A stretch of DNA of 64,000 nt, taken from Alcanivorax sp. 1008. GTDB taxonomy: Bacteria; Pseudomonadota; Gammaproteobacteria; Pseudomonadales; Alcanivoracaceae. The translations under genes and the position numbers were made by a program. Position 1 is the stretch's first letter. Every line of letters starts with the position of its first letter. This document shows positions 18,385 through 28,382 of this stretch, one piece after another. Location: positions 1 through 64,000 of the forward strand of contig NZ_JAFMPS010000001.1 of the NCBI RefSeq assembly GCF_020667895.1. Direction: 5' to 3'. Below the pieces are notes generated by a model, which was not told where the DNA came from, made no database searches, and saw nothing but the letters and a program-made list of their open reading frames with translations.

Positions 18385-21300
18385 TGAAACCTGAAATGCT
18401 CATAAGTTGGCGGCGTCGTTCGGCCAACTGGCTGAGACAGCGACTGTGGTGGTTTGCCGCCAGCGGTTTTCTGCTGCTTGCCGTATGGGTGGTGGTGGCA
18501 AAGCAATTGCTCACCATGGTGCCGACCTGGCGAGTTGATCTTGAAACTCTTATTGAATCTCGCATCCAGACACCGCTGGAAATTGGCAGCTTCTCAGGCT
18601 ATCTGTCTGGCCTCAGTCCGGTATTCGTGCTTGATGATGTGCACCTTCCCGGCGCAGACCCGGAGCATCCCGGGCTAACGCTTGAGCGGGTGGAGCTGAC
18701 GGTGGATGTGCTGCCCAGTCTTCTGGGGCGCACACTGCGGGCTCGTTCGTTGCTGATTCGCGGTCTCGATGTGAGAGTTCTGGTGGACGAAGATGGCAGG
18801 GTGCAGCTTTATGGCATTGACGCCTTCGGCTCTGCGGCCGACTCCACCGTGCCAGCACACGAAAAACTTCTGCAAGTGCTCTATCGACAAAAGCGTATTC
18901 AGATTGAGAAGGTGCGCGGCACGTTGGAAATGGCTGGCGCCAAGCCACTGGAAATCGCCGAGCTGAATCTTGCCATGGTGAGCTCCGGGCAACGTCATCG
19001 TCTGGCTATGACAGCTCACTCCGCTGCAGAGGAAATCCTTGTTGACCTGCGCCTCGACATGAACGGCGATGCCTATCGGCGCGAGCAGATTAATGGTCGG
19101 GGCTATCTGGATGTGTCGCTGCGCAACGCTGAGCCCTGGCTGCTGCATCGCTGGCCATTGCCGATTCGTCCTGAGCAGTTCAGCGGGGGTATGCAGGGGT
19201 GGCTGACCATTCAGGGGGGCGAGCTGGAGCAGAGTGCTTTACGCGTTCGGCTTGATGGTTTGACTCTCAGTGGTGAGCCACTGCAAGAGCCGTGGCAGCT
19301 GACTCGACTCAGTGCCGATGCCTTGCTTGATAGTGCCGGTGAGGGATATCGCTTGGAGCTGGCCCGTCTGGTGCTGGCGGATCAGCAGGACCGCTGGCAG
19401 CCTGGCGCCATGACCCTTGGCTGGAATGTGGCTGGCAAGCAGGACTGGCAGATGGCCCTGCATGATGTTGACCTGGAGCCGTTCAGTAGCCTGTTGCAGC
19501 GTCTTCCCTGGCGACAGGACAACCTCTGGCTGACTATTAGTGGCCAACTGGAAGCCTTGCGGCCGGCTGGCACGCTGCGGCGTTTTTCGTTGCGCGGCAG
19601 TGGCCGAGAGATCGACACCGTGTCAGCGCGTTTTGAAGGTGTTTCCTTGCAGTCCGATCAGCGACGACCCGGCATTAGCGGTCTGTCTGGCTGGGTTAGC
19701 GGCGATGCCAATGCTGGCTATGGGCAGCTTGACAGTCCAGGCCTGACTTTGCGTCTGCCCGCTCAGTTCGATGAGCCTCTGAGCGCGGCCACCAAAGGTG
19801 CATTTCGTTGGCGCCATGATGGTGAGCAGCTCACCGTGGATACCGGTTGGCTGGAGGTTATCAATGACGACGCTCGAGCTCAGTTGCTGGCTGGAGTTCG
19901 CTGGCAGCGAGAGACTATTCCGCAGTTAACCCTGCTGGCGGCGCTGACAGATGGCCGGGCTGAAGGCGCTGCTCGTTATATTCCTCGCGGTAAATTAAGC
20001 CCGGCAGTAGCCGAATGGCTGGATCAAGCGTTTGTTGCTGGCACGGTCGATCTTGCTCAGTTTCTGCATGAGGGGCCGGTGGTCATCGACCCGGCCCGAC
20101 AGCAGGATCGCACTCTGCAGATGCAGTACATCAGCGATGATATGACATTGCGCTTTTTGCCGGACTGGCCCTTGATTACTGAGCTGAAGGCGCGGGTGCT
20201 CATTGATGGTCGGCATATCAGTGGCCGCCAGGTCAGCGGTCAGCTGCTTGGCTCTGCGCTTAGCAACGCCTCGGTAGATATTCCAAGTCGACAGGATCAT
20301 GAAGTGCCCAGACTTATTGTGTCAGGGCAGTTGGACGGGCCGGCCAACAGCATCGGCGTCCTCCTGCACGATACGCCACTGGCAAAACAGATGCCGGACG
20401 AGGTCGCCGACTGGCAGGTTATTGATGGGCAGTATCAGGGGCAAGTTCTGCTTAGCTGGCCATTGGCTGCGGATACTCAGGACCCGGTAGTGCGTGCACA
20501 GGGTAAGCTGGCAGGCGTCAGCCTGCACTCCGAAGAGCGTCGGTTGCAAGTCAGCGAGTTAGCTAGTCCATTCAGTTTTGATCTGGCTGAAGGTATGCAA
20601 TTGCCGGATATTACCGGTCAGCTCTTCGGACGACCTTTGAGCGGAGTGGTGCAGACTAGTGGTGGCAGTACCCATCTTAAATGGCGCAGTAGTGTGGACA
20701 TCCCGGAGCTGCGTAACTGGCTCGATTTGGGCTGGCTAAGCGCCGTCTCCGGGGAGTTTGGCTATTCCGGCTTGATGACACTGCCGTGGCGGCGTAGTGC
20801 GCCAGTTAAATTGTTGGTGGAGTCAGCTCTTGAGAAGGTGATTGTTGATCTGCCAGAGCCCTTTACCAAACAGGCAGGCAGCCCGGCGGATTTTCGGCTT
20901 GAACTAACTGGCACGGACAGTGGCTCTGATATGTTGCTGCGTTATCAGGATTTTTTGTCGGCCCGTTTGCTGCTTGACGGTGCGGATATGCATGCCGGCC
21001 GGATTCGCTTCGGCGACGGTGCGGCGCAGCGTCCGGTGGGCAATGGCTTGACCATCGAAGGTACGCTGGCGGAGCTGAAAATAGCTGACTGGACTGACTA
21101 TCTGCAGCAATCAGGCAATGACAGCGGCATGGACTGGCCCGTTGTCGACATGCAGATCGGCAGTTTGGATGTGTATGGATTTCCAGTGTCTGAGGCGGCA
21201 GTGCGGGGAGAGCCGCTGGACACCGGCTGGCAAGTTGCCTTGGAGGCACCCACATTGGCGGGCACCTTGATGATTCCGGATGGCTATCGAGCACGCGGTG

Positions 21301-22202
21301 AAAAGCCGATGGTGTTGTCGGTGCAGCGTGGTGAAGTGTCTTTTGCGGCTCAGGCAGAAGGCAGGGTTGATCCGGCTAACATGCCTGTGATGGACGTGCA
21401 GTTCGATGCACTGAGCCTTGAGGGTGAGGACATGGGACGTTGGCAATTTGCTCTGCGCCCCTTGGATGACGGGGTGTCGATTGCCGAGATTGATGCCTTC
21501 TGGCGCAACACGGCGATTCGCGGGCAGGTCGACTGGACTCTTCTGGACAGTACTGAGCAGAGCCATTTTGTCGGTAGTCTGGAAAGCAGGAATCTTGCCC
21601 GAAGCCTGCGTCGTTGGGAGCTGGATCCATTTATAGAAAGTGATGAGGCTCGCGCGGTGGTTGACCTCAGCTGGACCGGAGACCCGACGGAGTTTGATTA
21701 TCTCAACCTCCAGGGACAGGCCTCGGTGGCCATAGGTCCGGGACGTATTCCCAAGACAGATTCTAAAACCTCCGCGCTGCGAGTGCTGGGCGTATTTAAC
21801 ATGGCCACAGTTAGCCGGCGTCTGCGACTCGATTTTACCGACCTGTACAAGAAGGGCTTGGCGTTCGAGGAAATTAGTGGTGATTTCAGTATCGATGGCA
21901 GTCTGGTTGGTACCAGTAACCTACAGATCAAGTCACCGTCTGCGGAGCTACGCTTGCGCGGTGAAATGGATATTGAGGCGGAAACTCTGGATCACTACAT
22001 GCAGGTGACATTGCCAGTGTCGTCGAACCTTTATGTTGGTTGCCTTGCCGGGCCGGCTGCGTGTGCCGGTATTTTTGTAGTCGAGCGTCTGTGGGGCGAG
22101 CGACTGGAAAAAATGACATCGCTGACCTATCGGGTAACAGGTAACTGGGATGCGCCAAAAGTTGAAGAACAGAGCATGTCAGAGCGCAGGGGAAAACAAT
22201 GA
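18384..22202 (+). CDS. yhdP: YhdP family AsmA-like envelope protein
   Basis: A 1272-residue envelope protein with one N-terminal membrane helix (about 21-42), followed by a very long periplasmic part of repeated beta-rich segments and the AsmA-like C-terminal domain (about 1020-1250). This is the plan of the bridge-like lipid-transport family (YhdP, TamB, AsmA), which moves phospholipids toward the outer membrane. The start is GTG at 18384 with GGTGAG upstream and a 1-base overlap with maf; ATG 18396 is the alternative. The stop overlaps the nitrilase gene (ATGA). E. coli YhdP has a similar length (about 1266). Confidence 0.92.
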   Translation: MKPEMLISWRRRSANWLRQRLWWFAASGFLLLAVWVVVAKQLLTMVPTWRVDLETLIESRIQTPLEIGSFSGYLSGLSPVFVLDDVHLPGADPEHPGLTLERVELTVDVLPSLLGRTLRARSLLIRGLDVRVLVDEDGRVQLYGIDAFGSAADSTVPAHEKLLQVLYRQKRIQIEKVRGTLEMAGAKPLEIAELNLAMVSSGQRHRLAMTAHSAAEEILVDLRLDMNGDAYRREQINGRGYLDVSLRNAEPWLLHRWPLPIRPEQFSGGMQGWLTIQGGELEQSALRVRLDGLTLSGEPLQEPWQLTRLSADALLDSAGEGYRLELARLVLADQQDRWQPGAMTLGWNVAGKQDWQMALHDVDLEPFSSLLQRLPWRQDNLWLTISGQLEALRPAGTLRRFSLRGSGREIDTVSARFEGVSLQSDQRRPGISGLSGWVSGDANAGYGQLDSPGLTLRLPAQFDEPLSAATKGAFRWRHDGEQLTVDTGWLEVINDDARAQLLAGVRWQRETIPQLTLLAALTDGRAEGAARYIPRGKLSPAVAEWLDQAFVAGTVDLAQFLHEGPVVIDPARQQDRTLQMQYISDDMTLRFLPDWPLITELKARVLIDGRHISGRQVSGQLLGSALSNASVDIPSRQDHEVPRLIVSGQLDGPANSIGVLLHDTPLAKQMPDEVADWQVIDGQYQGQVLLSWPLAADTQDPVVRAQGKLAGVSLHSEERRLQVSELASPFSFDLAEGMQLPDITGQLFGRPLSGVVQTSGGSTHLKWRSSVDIPELRNWLDLGWLSAVSGEFGYSGLMTLPWRRSAPVKLLVESALEKVIVDLPEPFTKQAGSPADFRLELTGTDSGSDMLLRYQDFLSARLLLDGADMHAGRIRFGDGAAQRPVGNGLTIEGTLAELKIADWTDYLQQSGNDSGMDWPVVDMQIGSLDVYGFPVSEAAVRGEPLDTGWQVALEAPTLAGTLMIPDGYRARGEKPMVLSVQRGEVSFAAQAEGRVDPANMPVMDVQFDALSLEGEDMGRWQFALRPLDDGVSIAEIDAFWRNTAIRGQVDWTLLDSTEQSHFVGSLESRNLARSLRRWELDPFIESDEARAVVDLSWTGDPTEFDYLNLQGQASVAIGPGRIPKTDSKTSALRVLGVFNMATVSRRLRLDFTDLYKKGLAFEEISGDFSIDGSLVGTSNLQIKSPSAELRLRGEMDIEAETLDHYMQVTLPVSSNLYVGCLAGPAACAGIFVVERLWGERLEKMTSLTYRVTGNWDAPKVEEQSMSERRGKQ

Positions 22203-23044
22203 AAGTGGCTGGCGTGCAGTACACCGCCGGGGCGGACTGGCAGGCCAATTTAAGGCAGCTTGAAGAGCTGCTTGATCAAGTGCCGTTTTTTGCTCCTGAT
22301 ATTCTGGTTCTGCCGGAGAATGTTTTTTGCCAGGGTGGTGATTACCGGACGTTGGCCGAACAGCATGGCCAGGCCTTGCTTGACTGGCTTAGTGCCACGG
22401 CGCAGCGTCTGGGGGTTTGGCTGGTGGCCGGCAGTGTGCCATTGGCAACACGACCGGACGGAGCGCCAGTGACGGCGCCCCGGGTGCGTGCCGCCTTGCT
22501 GGTGATTTCTCCGCAAGGCCTGCAGGTGGCGCGCTACGACAAGCTGCATCTATTCGATGTGGAGGTGGGTGACAGTCATGGCCGCTATCAGGAGTCTGAT
22601 CAGTTCGAGTCGGGAGATCAGGTGGTGCTGGCAGATATTGGCGGCCTGAAGACCGGCCTGATGATCTGTTACGATCTGCGTTTTCCGCTACTGGCGCAAA
22701 GGCTGCGCCAGCGGGGCGCTGAGCTGCTGATCTATCCGAGTGCCTTTACTGAAGTCACCGGCCGTGCCCACTGGGAGTTGTTGCTGCGTGCCCGGGCAGT
22801 GGAAACAGGGTGCTATGTGCTGGGGGTTAACCAGTGCGGCTGGCACAGCCCAACCCGGCAAAGCTACGGACACAGCATGCTGGTTGACCCGTGGGGACAG
22901 CCGGTCAGCGCTTTACAAGACGCCCCCGGACTGCTGGTGGCGGAGATCAATCTGGACGAAATGCACGACATCCGCCGGCGTCTGCCGGTCCATGATCATC
23001 AGCGACTCGCTGTCAGCTTACCGGACGGTTTACGTGAATCTTGA
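22199..23044 (+). CDS. carbon-nitrogen hydrolase (Nit1/omega-amidase type)
   Basis: A 281-residue nitrilase-superfamily enzyme with the Glu-Lys-Cys triad: E40 (LVLPENVF), K115 ([12 protein letters not shown]) and C157 ([10 protein letters not shown]). The HLFDVEV segment is typical of the Nit1/YafV-like group that repairs deaminated glutathione, so that is the best guess. It is cytoplasmic. It is coupled to yhdP (ATGA) and overlaps tldD by 11 bases, the common yhdP-nit-tldD order in gammaproteobacteria. Confidence 0.9.
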   Translation: MKVAGVQYTAGADWQANLRQLEELLDQVPFFAPDILVLPENVFCQGGDYRTLAEQHGQALLDWLSATAQRLGVWLVAGSVPLATRPDGAPVTAPRVRAALLVISPQGLQVARYDKLHLFDVEVGDSHGRYQESDQFESGDQVVLADIGGLKTGLMICYDLRFPLLAQRLRQRGAELLIYPSAFTEVTGRAHWELLLRARAVETGCYVLGVNQCGWHSPTRQSYGHSMLVDPWGQPVSALQDAPGLLVAEINLDEMHDIRRRLPVHDHQRLAVSLPDGLRES

Positions 23045-24476
23045 TCGACTGCAAATTGCCAACCAGACACTACTAAACCCTGCCAATCTGGATGTGGACC
23101 AGCTTGCTAATCTGCTCGGCGAGGTCGGTGGTTCCGCTGTGGATTACGCAGACTTGTATTTCCAGCACAGCGAGCACGAGGGGTGGGCGCTGGAAAACGG
23201 CATTGTTCGCGAGGCGTCCTACAACCTTGAGCACGGCGTCGGTGCCAGGGTGGTCAGTGGCGATAAATCCGGTTTTGCCTACAGCGATGACCTATCTATC
23301 GCCAGCCTGCGTGAAGCGCTAGGTGCCGCCCGCGCCATTGTTCGTCATGGCGGCTCCGGCAAGCGGCCATCCCTGAACGCCAGTCAGCATGGCGCCCTGT
23401 ACCACGGGCACAACCCCATTCCGGCATGGGAGTCAGCCCGTAAGGTGACGTTTCTGCAGCAACTTGACCGGTTGGCCAGATCACTGGACCCCGCAGTTTC
23501 CGAGGTGACGGTGAGCCTCAGTGCAGTGCACGACACCATGCTGGTGGCGGCCACCGACGGCACACTGGCCGCGGATGTTCGCCCGCTGGTCAGGCTTAGT
23601 GTGTCCGTGATCGCGGAGCGCAATGGTCGCCGTGAGCGGGGCAGTTCGGGTGGTGGTGGCCGGCTTGGCTTTGCCTGGCTGGCCGAGTCTGGCCGTGCGG
23701 AAGACTGGGTGCGTGATGCGGTGCGTCAGGCATTGATCAATCTGGATGCCATTGCAGCACCGGCCGGTAGCATGCCCGTGGTGTTAGGCCCGGGCTGGCC
23801 TGGCGTGTTGTTGCATGAGGCGGTTGGCCATGGTCTGGAGGGGGATTTCAACCGCAAGGGAACCTCCATGTTTGCCAAGCGCATGGGTGAGCAAGTGGCA
23901 TCGCCACTGTGCACTGTGGTCGATGATGGCACCTTGGCGGAGCGTCGTGGTTCGTTGAATATCGATGATGAGGGCACACCGACCAGCTGCACCACGCTGA
24001 TCGAAAAGGGCAAACTGGTTGGCTACATGCAGGACAAGATGAATGCTCGTCTGATGGGAGTCGGTGTGACCGGTAACGGTCGCCGGGAGTCCTATGCCCA
24101 CTTGCCAATGCCACGTATGACTAACACCTACATGCTGCCGGGTGAGTCCGACCCGGCAGAAATCATCGCCTCGCTGGATCGTGGTATCTACGCAGTCAAT
24201 ATGGGCGGTGGGTCCGTGGATATCACCTCCGGCCGTTTTGTATTTTCGACCAGCGAGGCCTATCTGGTGGAGAAGGGCAAAGTTGTGGCGCCGGTGCGTG
24301 GCGCCACCCTGATCGGTAGTGGTGCAGAAGTGATGCAGAAAATCAGCATGGTGGGCAACGATCTGGCGCTGGATAGCGGCATCGGTGTGTGTGGCAAGGA
24401 CGGCCAGTCAGTTCCGGTGGGAGTGGGTCAGCCAACCCTGCGGGTGGAAGCACTGACGGTGGGAGGAACCGCCTGA
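23034..24476 (+). CDS. tldD: Metalloprotease TldD
   Basis: Zinc-dependent subunit of the TldD/TldE (PmbA) heterodimer, which trims modified peptides such as microcins and CcdA. The 480-residue protein has the metal-binding [11 protein letters not shown] helix (starting at about 262) and DYADLYFQ and [11 protein letters not shown] in the N-terminal domain. Start: GTG at 23034 with GGACGG upstream, giving the family's usual length (E. coli 481). A longer reading from 22740 runs through the nitrilase gene and is rejected. The partner pmbA is 0.6 kb away on the same strand, with darP inverted between them. Confidence 0.95.
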   Translation: MNLDRLQIANQTLLNPANLDVDQLANLLGEVGGSAVDYADLYFQHSEHEGWALENGIVREASYNLEHGVGARVVSGDKSGFAYSDDLSIASLREALGAARAIVRHGGSGKRPSLNASQHGALYHGHNPIPAWESARKVTFLQQLDRLARSLDPAVSEVTVSLSAVHDTMLVAATDGTLAADVRPLVRLSVSVIAERNGRRERGSSGGGGRLGFAWLAESGRAEDWVRDAVRQALINLDAIAAPAGSMPVVLGPGWPGVLLHEAVGHGLEGDFNRKGTSMFAKRMGEQVASPLCTVVDDGTLAERRGSLNIDDEGTPTSCTTLIEKGKLVGYMQDKMNARLMGVGVTGNGRRESYAHLPMPRMTNTYMLPGESDPAEIIASLDRGIYAVNMGGGSVDITSGRFVFSTSEAYLVEKGKVVAPVRGATLIGSGAEVMQKISMVGNDLALDSGIGVCGKDGQSVPVGVGQPTLRVEALTVGGTA

Positions 24477-24493
24477 TAGCAGCGTCAGAGCTT

Positions 24494-24524
24494 CCAGCAA
24501 GGTGTCACAGTGGCTGGTTTTTTT
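24494..24524 (+). terminator. weak terminator-like hairpin after tldD
   Basis: A 5-bp stem (CCAGC with GCTGG, 14-base loop) begins 18 bases after the tldD stop and is followed by a run of seven T. The T run is also the end of the convergent darP gene. The stem is short, so this is only suggestive. Confidence 0.35.
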
Positions 24525-25035
24525 CCAGACTGTTCAGGTAGTCAGACAATTTTTTGCGTTCGCGCCGGTACTTGTCCTGTTTGGCGGCAGGAGCCTCGCG
24601 ATCCACCCGGGCGCTGATGATATTGCGGCACAGATTGCGTAACTGCTGGCGGTCGGTGGCGTCGTAACGGGACATCATTTCATCGATCAGGGTTTCCGCA
24701 GCGCGCGCATTGGGAAGGTCTACCAGACGGTCCTGCCAATCCATTAGCCAGCGTAAGCGCTGAGGGTTTTTTAGTTCAAGCAGTGCCGGCACTACGCTCT
24801 GGCTGACCTCCTCGCGCATCAGTTTGCCGACAAACTGGGCATGACGCCGGCGAGCTTCGTGAGCAGTGATGCGGCGGGATTCTTCGATGGCGAGCAGCAA
24901 GGCGTTATTCAGCGGCAGGCGGGCAAGCTCCGCCGGCTTTAGCGACATCAACTGCAGGCCGTACTCCTGCAGCTGCTCCATTTCGCGCTTGAGCTCGCTT
25001 TTGCTGACCAATTCGTCGTCGTTATACTGCTCCAC
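24505..25035 (-). CDS. darP: Ribosome biogenesis factor DarP (YjgA)
   Basis: A 176-residue, highly charged helical protein of the DarP family that acts late in 50S subunit assembly around the peptidyl-transferase centre. The acidic lead is followed by LVSKSELKREMEQL, the family hallmark (WVSKSEIKR in E. coli), and the C-terminal TDRQQLRNLCRN segment. I chose GTG at 25035, with GGAGAG close upstream; the reading open to 25122 would overlap pmbA by 60 bases. The start is therefore uncertain by a few codons. It is divergent from pmbA, the common arrangement. Confidence 0.85.
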   Translation of the reverse strand: MEQYNDDELVSKSELKREMEQLQEYGLQLMSLKPAELARLPLNNALLLAIEESRRITAHEARRRHAQFVGKLMREEVSQSVVPALLELKNPQRLRWLMDWQDRLVDLPNARAAETLIDEMMSRYDATDRQQLRNLCRNIISARVDREAPAAKQDKYRRERKKLSDYLNSLEKNQPL

Positions 25036-25062
25036 TTTCTCTCCATGGCCTGAGGCTAATTG

Positions 25063-26424
25063 ATGACTGACCGTAATAGTGTACAGCGCCCGTTCGATCC
25101 CGGCGCGCTCCATGGCTTGCAAGAACGCGCTGGCCGGGTGCTGGAAGAGGCAAAACGGGCTGGTGCCACAGATGCAGAGGTCGGCATCAGTGCCAGCCAG
25201 GGGCTGTCGGTATCAGTACGCATGGATCAGGTGGAGACGCTGGAGTTTCATCGTGATCGTGGTATCTCGGTCACCGTCTTTATGGGCCAGCAGAAGGGCA
25301 CGGCAAGCAGTTCCGATGATTCCGATGATAGCATTCGCCGTACGGTGGAGGCGGCTTGCGCCATTGCCCGGCATACCGGGGCGGATCCCTGCGCCGGGCT
25401 AGCGGAGCCTTCCCAGCTGGCCACCGAATTCCCTGATCTTGATCTGTTTCACCCCTGGGCGCTGACCTCTGAGCAGGCTATCGAGCAGGCTCAGGTCTGT
25501 GAGCGGGTGGGACGGTCGGATCCGCGTATCGTCAACTCTGATGGCGCCTCGTTAAGCACCGGCAGCAGTTTGCGCGTCTATGCCAACAGTAACGGTTTTA
25601 TGGCCGGCTACCCGTCCAGCCATCACAGCCGTTCCTGCGTACTGGTGGCAGCGCAGCAGGATGGTGCCATGCAGCGTGACTACTGGTTCGATAGTCGACG
25701 CGATCCTGCCCGCCTGCTGTCTGCTGAGGAGATAGGGGAGGAGGCGCGCAAGCGCACGTTGGCACGGCTTGGTGCGGTGCGTCCCGCCACCGGGGATATG
25801 CCGGTACTATTTTCGCCACGTACCGCGTCGAGTCTGCTCGGCCACTTTGCAGCGGCCATCAATGGAGGCTCCCTGTATCGCAATGCATCGTTTCTCAAGG
25901 GCGCCATTGGTGAAGCCCTGTTCCCCTCCTGGGTGCGTATCCATGAGCAGCCACGCCTGCCCGGTATGGCCGGTTCTGCGGCCTGGGATCAGGATGGCTT
26001 GCCAACGCGTAATCAGGACTTTGTCCGTGATGGCGTTTTGCAGGGCTACTCGCTGGGGATGTATGCGGCGCGGCGTTTGGGTTTGCAAGCCACCGGCAAT
26101 GGCGGTGGCCCACGTAATCTGACCATCGATAGCAGTGGTGAAGACCTGCCAGCCCTGTTGAAGAAAATGGGGCGCGGCATTCTAGTCACGGAAGTAATGG
26201 GGCCGGGGGTCAATATTGTCAGCGGTGATTACAGCCGTGGTGCCGCCGGCTTTATGGTCGAGGATGGAGTGATTACCGCGCCGCTGGAGGAGTTCACCAT
26301 AGCCGGACATTTGCGCGATATGTTTACTGCTATCGAAGCGGCGGGCAGTGATATTGATGATCGCGGCAATATTCAGGTGGGTTCGTTGCTGGTTGGGCAG
26401 ATGCGGGTTGCAGGGTCCGGCTGA
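25063..26424 (+). CDS. pmbA: Metalloprotease PmbA (TldE)
   Basis: Non-catalytic partner of TldD; together they form the hetero-dimeric protease that matures microcin B17 and degrades CcdA in E. coli. The 453-residue protein has the N-terminal AGATDAEVGIS region, the middle GASLSTGSSLRVYANSNGF region, and the C-terminal EVMGPGVNIVSGDYSRGAAG signature. As expected for TldE it lacks the HExxH helix. ATG 25063 has GAGG 8 bases before it; TTG 25060 is a possible extra codon. Only 27 bases separate it from the darP start. Confidence 0.94.
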   Translation: MTDRNSVQRPFDPGALHGLQERAGRVLEEAKRAGATDAEVGISASQGLSVSVRMDQVETLEFHRDRGISVTVFMGQQKGTASSSDDSDDSIRRTVEAACAIARHTGADPCAGLAEPSQLATEFPDLDLFHPWALTSEQAIEQAQVCERVGRSDPRIVNSDGASLSTGSSLRVYANSNGFMAGYPSSHHSRSCVLVAAQQDGAMQRDYWFDSRRDPARLLSAEEIGEEARKRTLARLGAVRPATGDMPVLFSPRTASSLLGHFAAAINGGSLYRNASFLKGAIGEALFPSWVRIHEQPRLPGMAGSAAWDQDGLPTRNQDFVRDGVLQGYSLGMYAARRLGLQATGNGGGPRNLTIDSSGEDLPALLKKMGRGILVTEVMGPGVNIVSGDYSRGAAGFMVEDGVITAPLEEFTIAGHLRDMFTAIEAAGSDIDDRGNIQVGSLLVGQMRVAGSG

Positions 26425-26441
26425 ACGTTATTCGGTGCGCC

Positions 26442-26711
26442 TTACTCTTCTTCGTCAAAGCGGCGGGCAAACAGTGCGCTAATTTCTGCTAATGCCTGCT
26501 TTGCCTCAGGTCCATCTGCTTCCACTTCCACGGAGCTACCTTTGGCCGCCGCCAGCATTAACAGGGCCATGATATTGCGGGCATCTACTTCACGGCCATC
26601 CTTGCGCACTCGCACACTGGCATCGTGACGGCTGGCGACGGCAACAACCTTGGCTGCGGCACGGGCATGCAGGCCAAGACGATTGATCACAGTAAGTTCG
26701 GCGCGCTCCAT
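26442..26711 (-). CDS. ptsO: Nitrogen-PTS phosphocarrier NPr
   Basis: An 89-residue HPr-fold phosphocarrier of the nitrogen phosphotransferase system. The active histidine is H15 (GLHARAA). Residue 46 is Asn, not the regulatory Ser of HPr from HprK-containing bacteria. The partner EIIA-Ntr (ptsN) is encoded two genes upstream; the first enzyme, PtsP, is not in the window. It is the last gene of the rpoN-hpf-ptsN-rapZ-ptsO series and shares one base with rapZ. It converges with pmbA, with 17 bases between. Confidence 0.95.
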   Translation of the reverse strand: MERAELTVINRLGLHARAAAKVVAVASRHDASVRVRKDGREVDARNIMALLMLAAAKGSSVEVEADGPEAKQALAEISALFARRFDEEE

Positions 26712-27565
26712 TAGCGGCTCAGTTCCAGATGACGTTGCTGAACATCAACGCCCAGATTGCTCAGGCGCTGTACCAAAGCTTCCACCATATACACGGAGCG
26801 ATGCTGGCCCCCGGTGCATCCAATTGCCACGGTCATATAGGTGCGATCATTTTTTTCATAACGCGGTAGCCATTCGCACAGAAAGCGGGTGATGTCGTCG
26901 AGCATCTGTGCGCTTTCAGTCTGCTGGTCCAGGTAGTTGCGTACGGGCTCGTCCTGTCCGGTCAATGGACGCAGCTCCATATGCCAGTACGGGTTGGGTA
27001 GCACTCGGACATCAAAGACCAGATCGGCGTCATGGGGCACACCACGCTTGTATGCGAACGACTCAATCAGCAGGGACAGCTTTTCGCGTCGCTTTACCAC
27101 TCGCTCACGAATCATGTCACGCAGGGTGTGCACATCCAGATTGCTCGTGTCGATTACCAGATCGGCCAAGGAGCGAATGCTGGAAAGCATTTCCGCTTCG
27201 CGATCAATGGCTTCAACCAACGACAGATTGTCATTACTTAGTGGGTGTTTGCGTCGGGTCGAAGAAAATCGTTTCAGTAAGGTGTCATCTGCGGCATCCA
27301 GAAATACCACCTCACAGGCCATATTCAGCGCTTTAAGCTGATCCAGAATGGCTGGAAAGTCGCTTAACTGATGGGGCAGGTTGCGGGCATCAATGCCCAC
27401 AGCAATACGGTCTACATGATGCTCCTCTCGCTGCAGCTGCTCGGTAAGAATGGGTAGCAAGCCAAGCGGCAGGTTGTCGACGCAGTAATGGCCGAGATCC
27501 TCCAGCGCTTGTAGCGCGGTGGTTTTACCAGAACCGGAGCGACCACTAAGGATGACCAGTTTCAT
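26711..27565 (-). CDS. rapZ: RNase adapter protein RapZ
   Basis: Nucleotide- and RNA-binding adapter that in enterics guides RNase E to GlmZ sRNA and so sets GlmS levels. The 284-residue protein has Walker A GRSGSGKT at 8-15, the DARNLP motif near 60, and the C-terminal domain with PNPYWHMELRPLTG and GCTGGQHRS (about 249-257), which binds the amino-sugar signal. It overlaps ptsN by 4 bases and ptsO by 1. Confidence 0.96.
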   Translation of the reverse strand: MKLVILSGRSGSGKTTALQALEDLGHYCVDNLPLGLLPILTEQLQREEHHVDRIAVGIDARNLPHQLSDFPAILDQLKALNMACEVVFLDAADDTLLKRFSSTRRKHPLSNDNLSLVEAIDREAEMLSSIRSLADLVIDTSNLDVHTLRDMIRERVVKRREKLSLLIESFAYKRGVPHDADLVFDVRVLPNPYWHMELRPLTGQDEPVRNYLDQQTESAQMLDDITRFLCEWLPRYEKNDRTYMTVAIGCTGGQHRSVYMVEALVQRLSNLGVDVQQRHLELSR

Positions 27566-28035
27566 GAGGCGAGTTGTAATTCCTCTTCGGAGCTGGTGGC
27601 CCGTTTGAAAAGTTCTTCGGCGGAGCGGGCGCTGCGTAATTGCTCGCGATAGCCTGCTTCGTTGAATAGAGCAGCCAGATGGCTGAGAGTTTTCAGATGC
27701 TGCTCAGGATTGTTTTCCGGCACCAGCAGGACAAACACCAGATCGACTGGCTTGTTGTCAATGCTCTCAAAATCAATCGGTTGCTCAAGTTGTAGTAGCA
27801 GAGCAACGGGTCCCTGACAGGTAGCTAACCGGCAATGGGGAATGGCGATGCCCTCCCCGATACCGGTGCTACCAAGCCGTTCGCGAGCAACCAGCGCATC
27901 AAACACCTGTTGCTCGGTCAGGCCACTGCAGCTGTTGGCAACCAGCTGAGCAGCCTGATCTAGCAGTCGTTTTTTGCTGACACCCTGAACGTTAAAATGG
28001 GTGCGTTCCGGGGCAAGCAGCTCGCGTACTCTCAT
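27562..28035 (-). CDS. ptsN: Nitrogen-PTS regulatory EIIA component
   Basis: A 157-residue EIIA-Ntr protein, end acceptor of the nitrogen PTS and regulator of potassium and nitrogen metabolism. The phosphorylatable histidine is H67 in GIAIPHCRL, preceded by the family sequence RERLGSTGIGEG. It lies 8 bases downstream of hpf and is coupled to rapZ by a 4-base overlap. Confidence 0.95.
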   Translation of the reverse strand: MRVRELLAPERTHFNVQGVSKKRLLDQAAQLVANSCSGLTEQQVFDALVARERLGSTGIGEGIAIPHCRLATCQGPVALLLQLEQPIDFESIDNKPVDLVFVLLVPENNPEQHLKTLSHLAALFNEAGYREQLRSARSAEELFKRATSSEEELQLAS

Positions 28036-28043
28036 GGTATGAG

Positions 28044-28343
28044 TCAGTGTCCGTGTTGGTGTTTTACCGACTTTTCCTTGTGCTTAAGGATCTGCCGGTC
28101 GAGTTTGTCGGTGAGAAGGTCAATTGCGGCATACATATCGTTTGCCTCGGCCGTGGCGAACACTTCGCCACCGGTAACACGAATGGTGGATTCAGCTTTA
28201 TGGGCGTTCGGCACCGGAGAAAGAATAACGTGGATACTGGTGATCTGGTCGAAGTGTCGTTCAAGTCTGGTGAATTTGTCGCCGACATACTGGCGTAGTG
28301 GGTCAGTAATATCCAGATGATGGCCGGTAATATTGATTTGCAT
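28044..28343 (-). CDS. hpf: Ribosome hibernation-promoting factor HPF (short form)
   Basis: A 99-residue short-form HPF that binds the 30S decoding region and promotes inactive 100S dimers in stationary phase. It begins QINITGHHLDITDPLRQYV and has the beta-alpha fold seen in the family, without the C-terminal dimerisation domain of long HPF. It ends in a His-rich tail. A clear AGGAG lies before the ATG. It is placed between rpoN and ptsN as in other gammaproteobacteria. Confidence 0.95.
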   Translation of the reverse strand: MQINITGHHLDITDPLRQYVGDKFTRLERHFDQITSIHVILSPVPNAHKAESTIRVTGGEVFATAEANDMYAAIDLLTDKLDRQILKHKEKSVKHQHGH

Positions 28344-28382
28344 AACAGACTCCTATTCCTGCCGGGGTAGTTCGGCTTTCAG

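Noticed and set aside
20039-20060. Sigma-54-like TGGCAC...TTGC inside yhdP
   Set aside because: The spacing between the two elements is about three bases too long for the -24/-12 consensus and it lies in the middle of a gene.
22740-23033. Longer tldD starting inside the nitrilase gene
   Set aside because: It would be 98 residues longer than any TldD and is encoded entirely within the nitrilase; GTG 23034 gives the family length.
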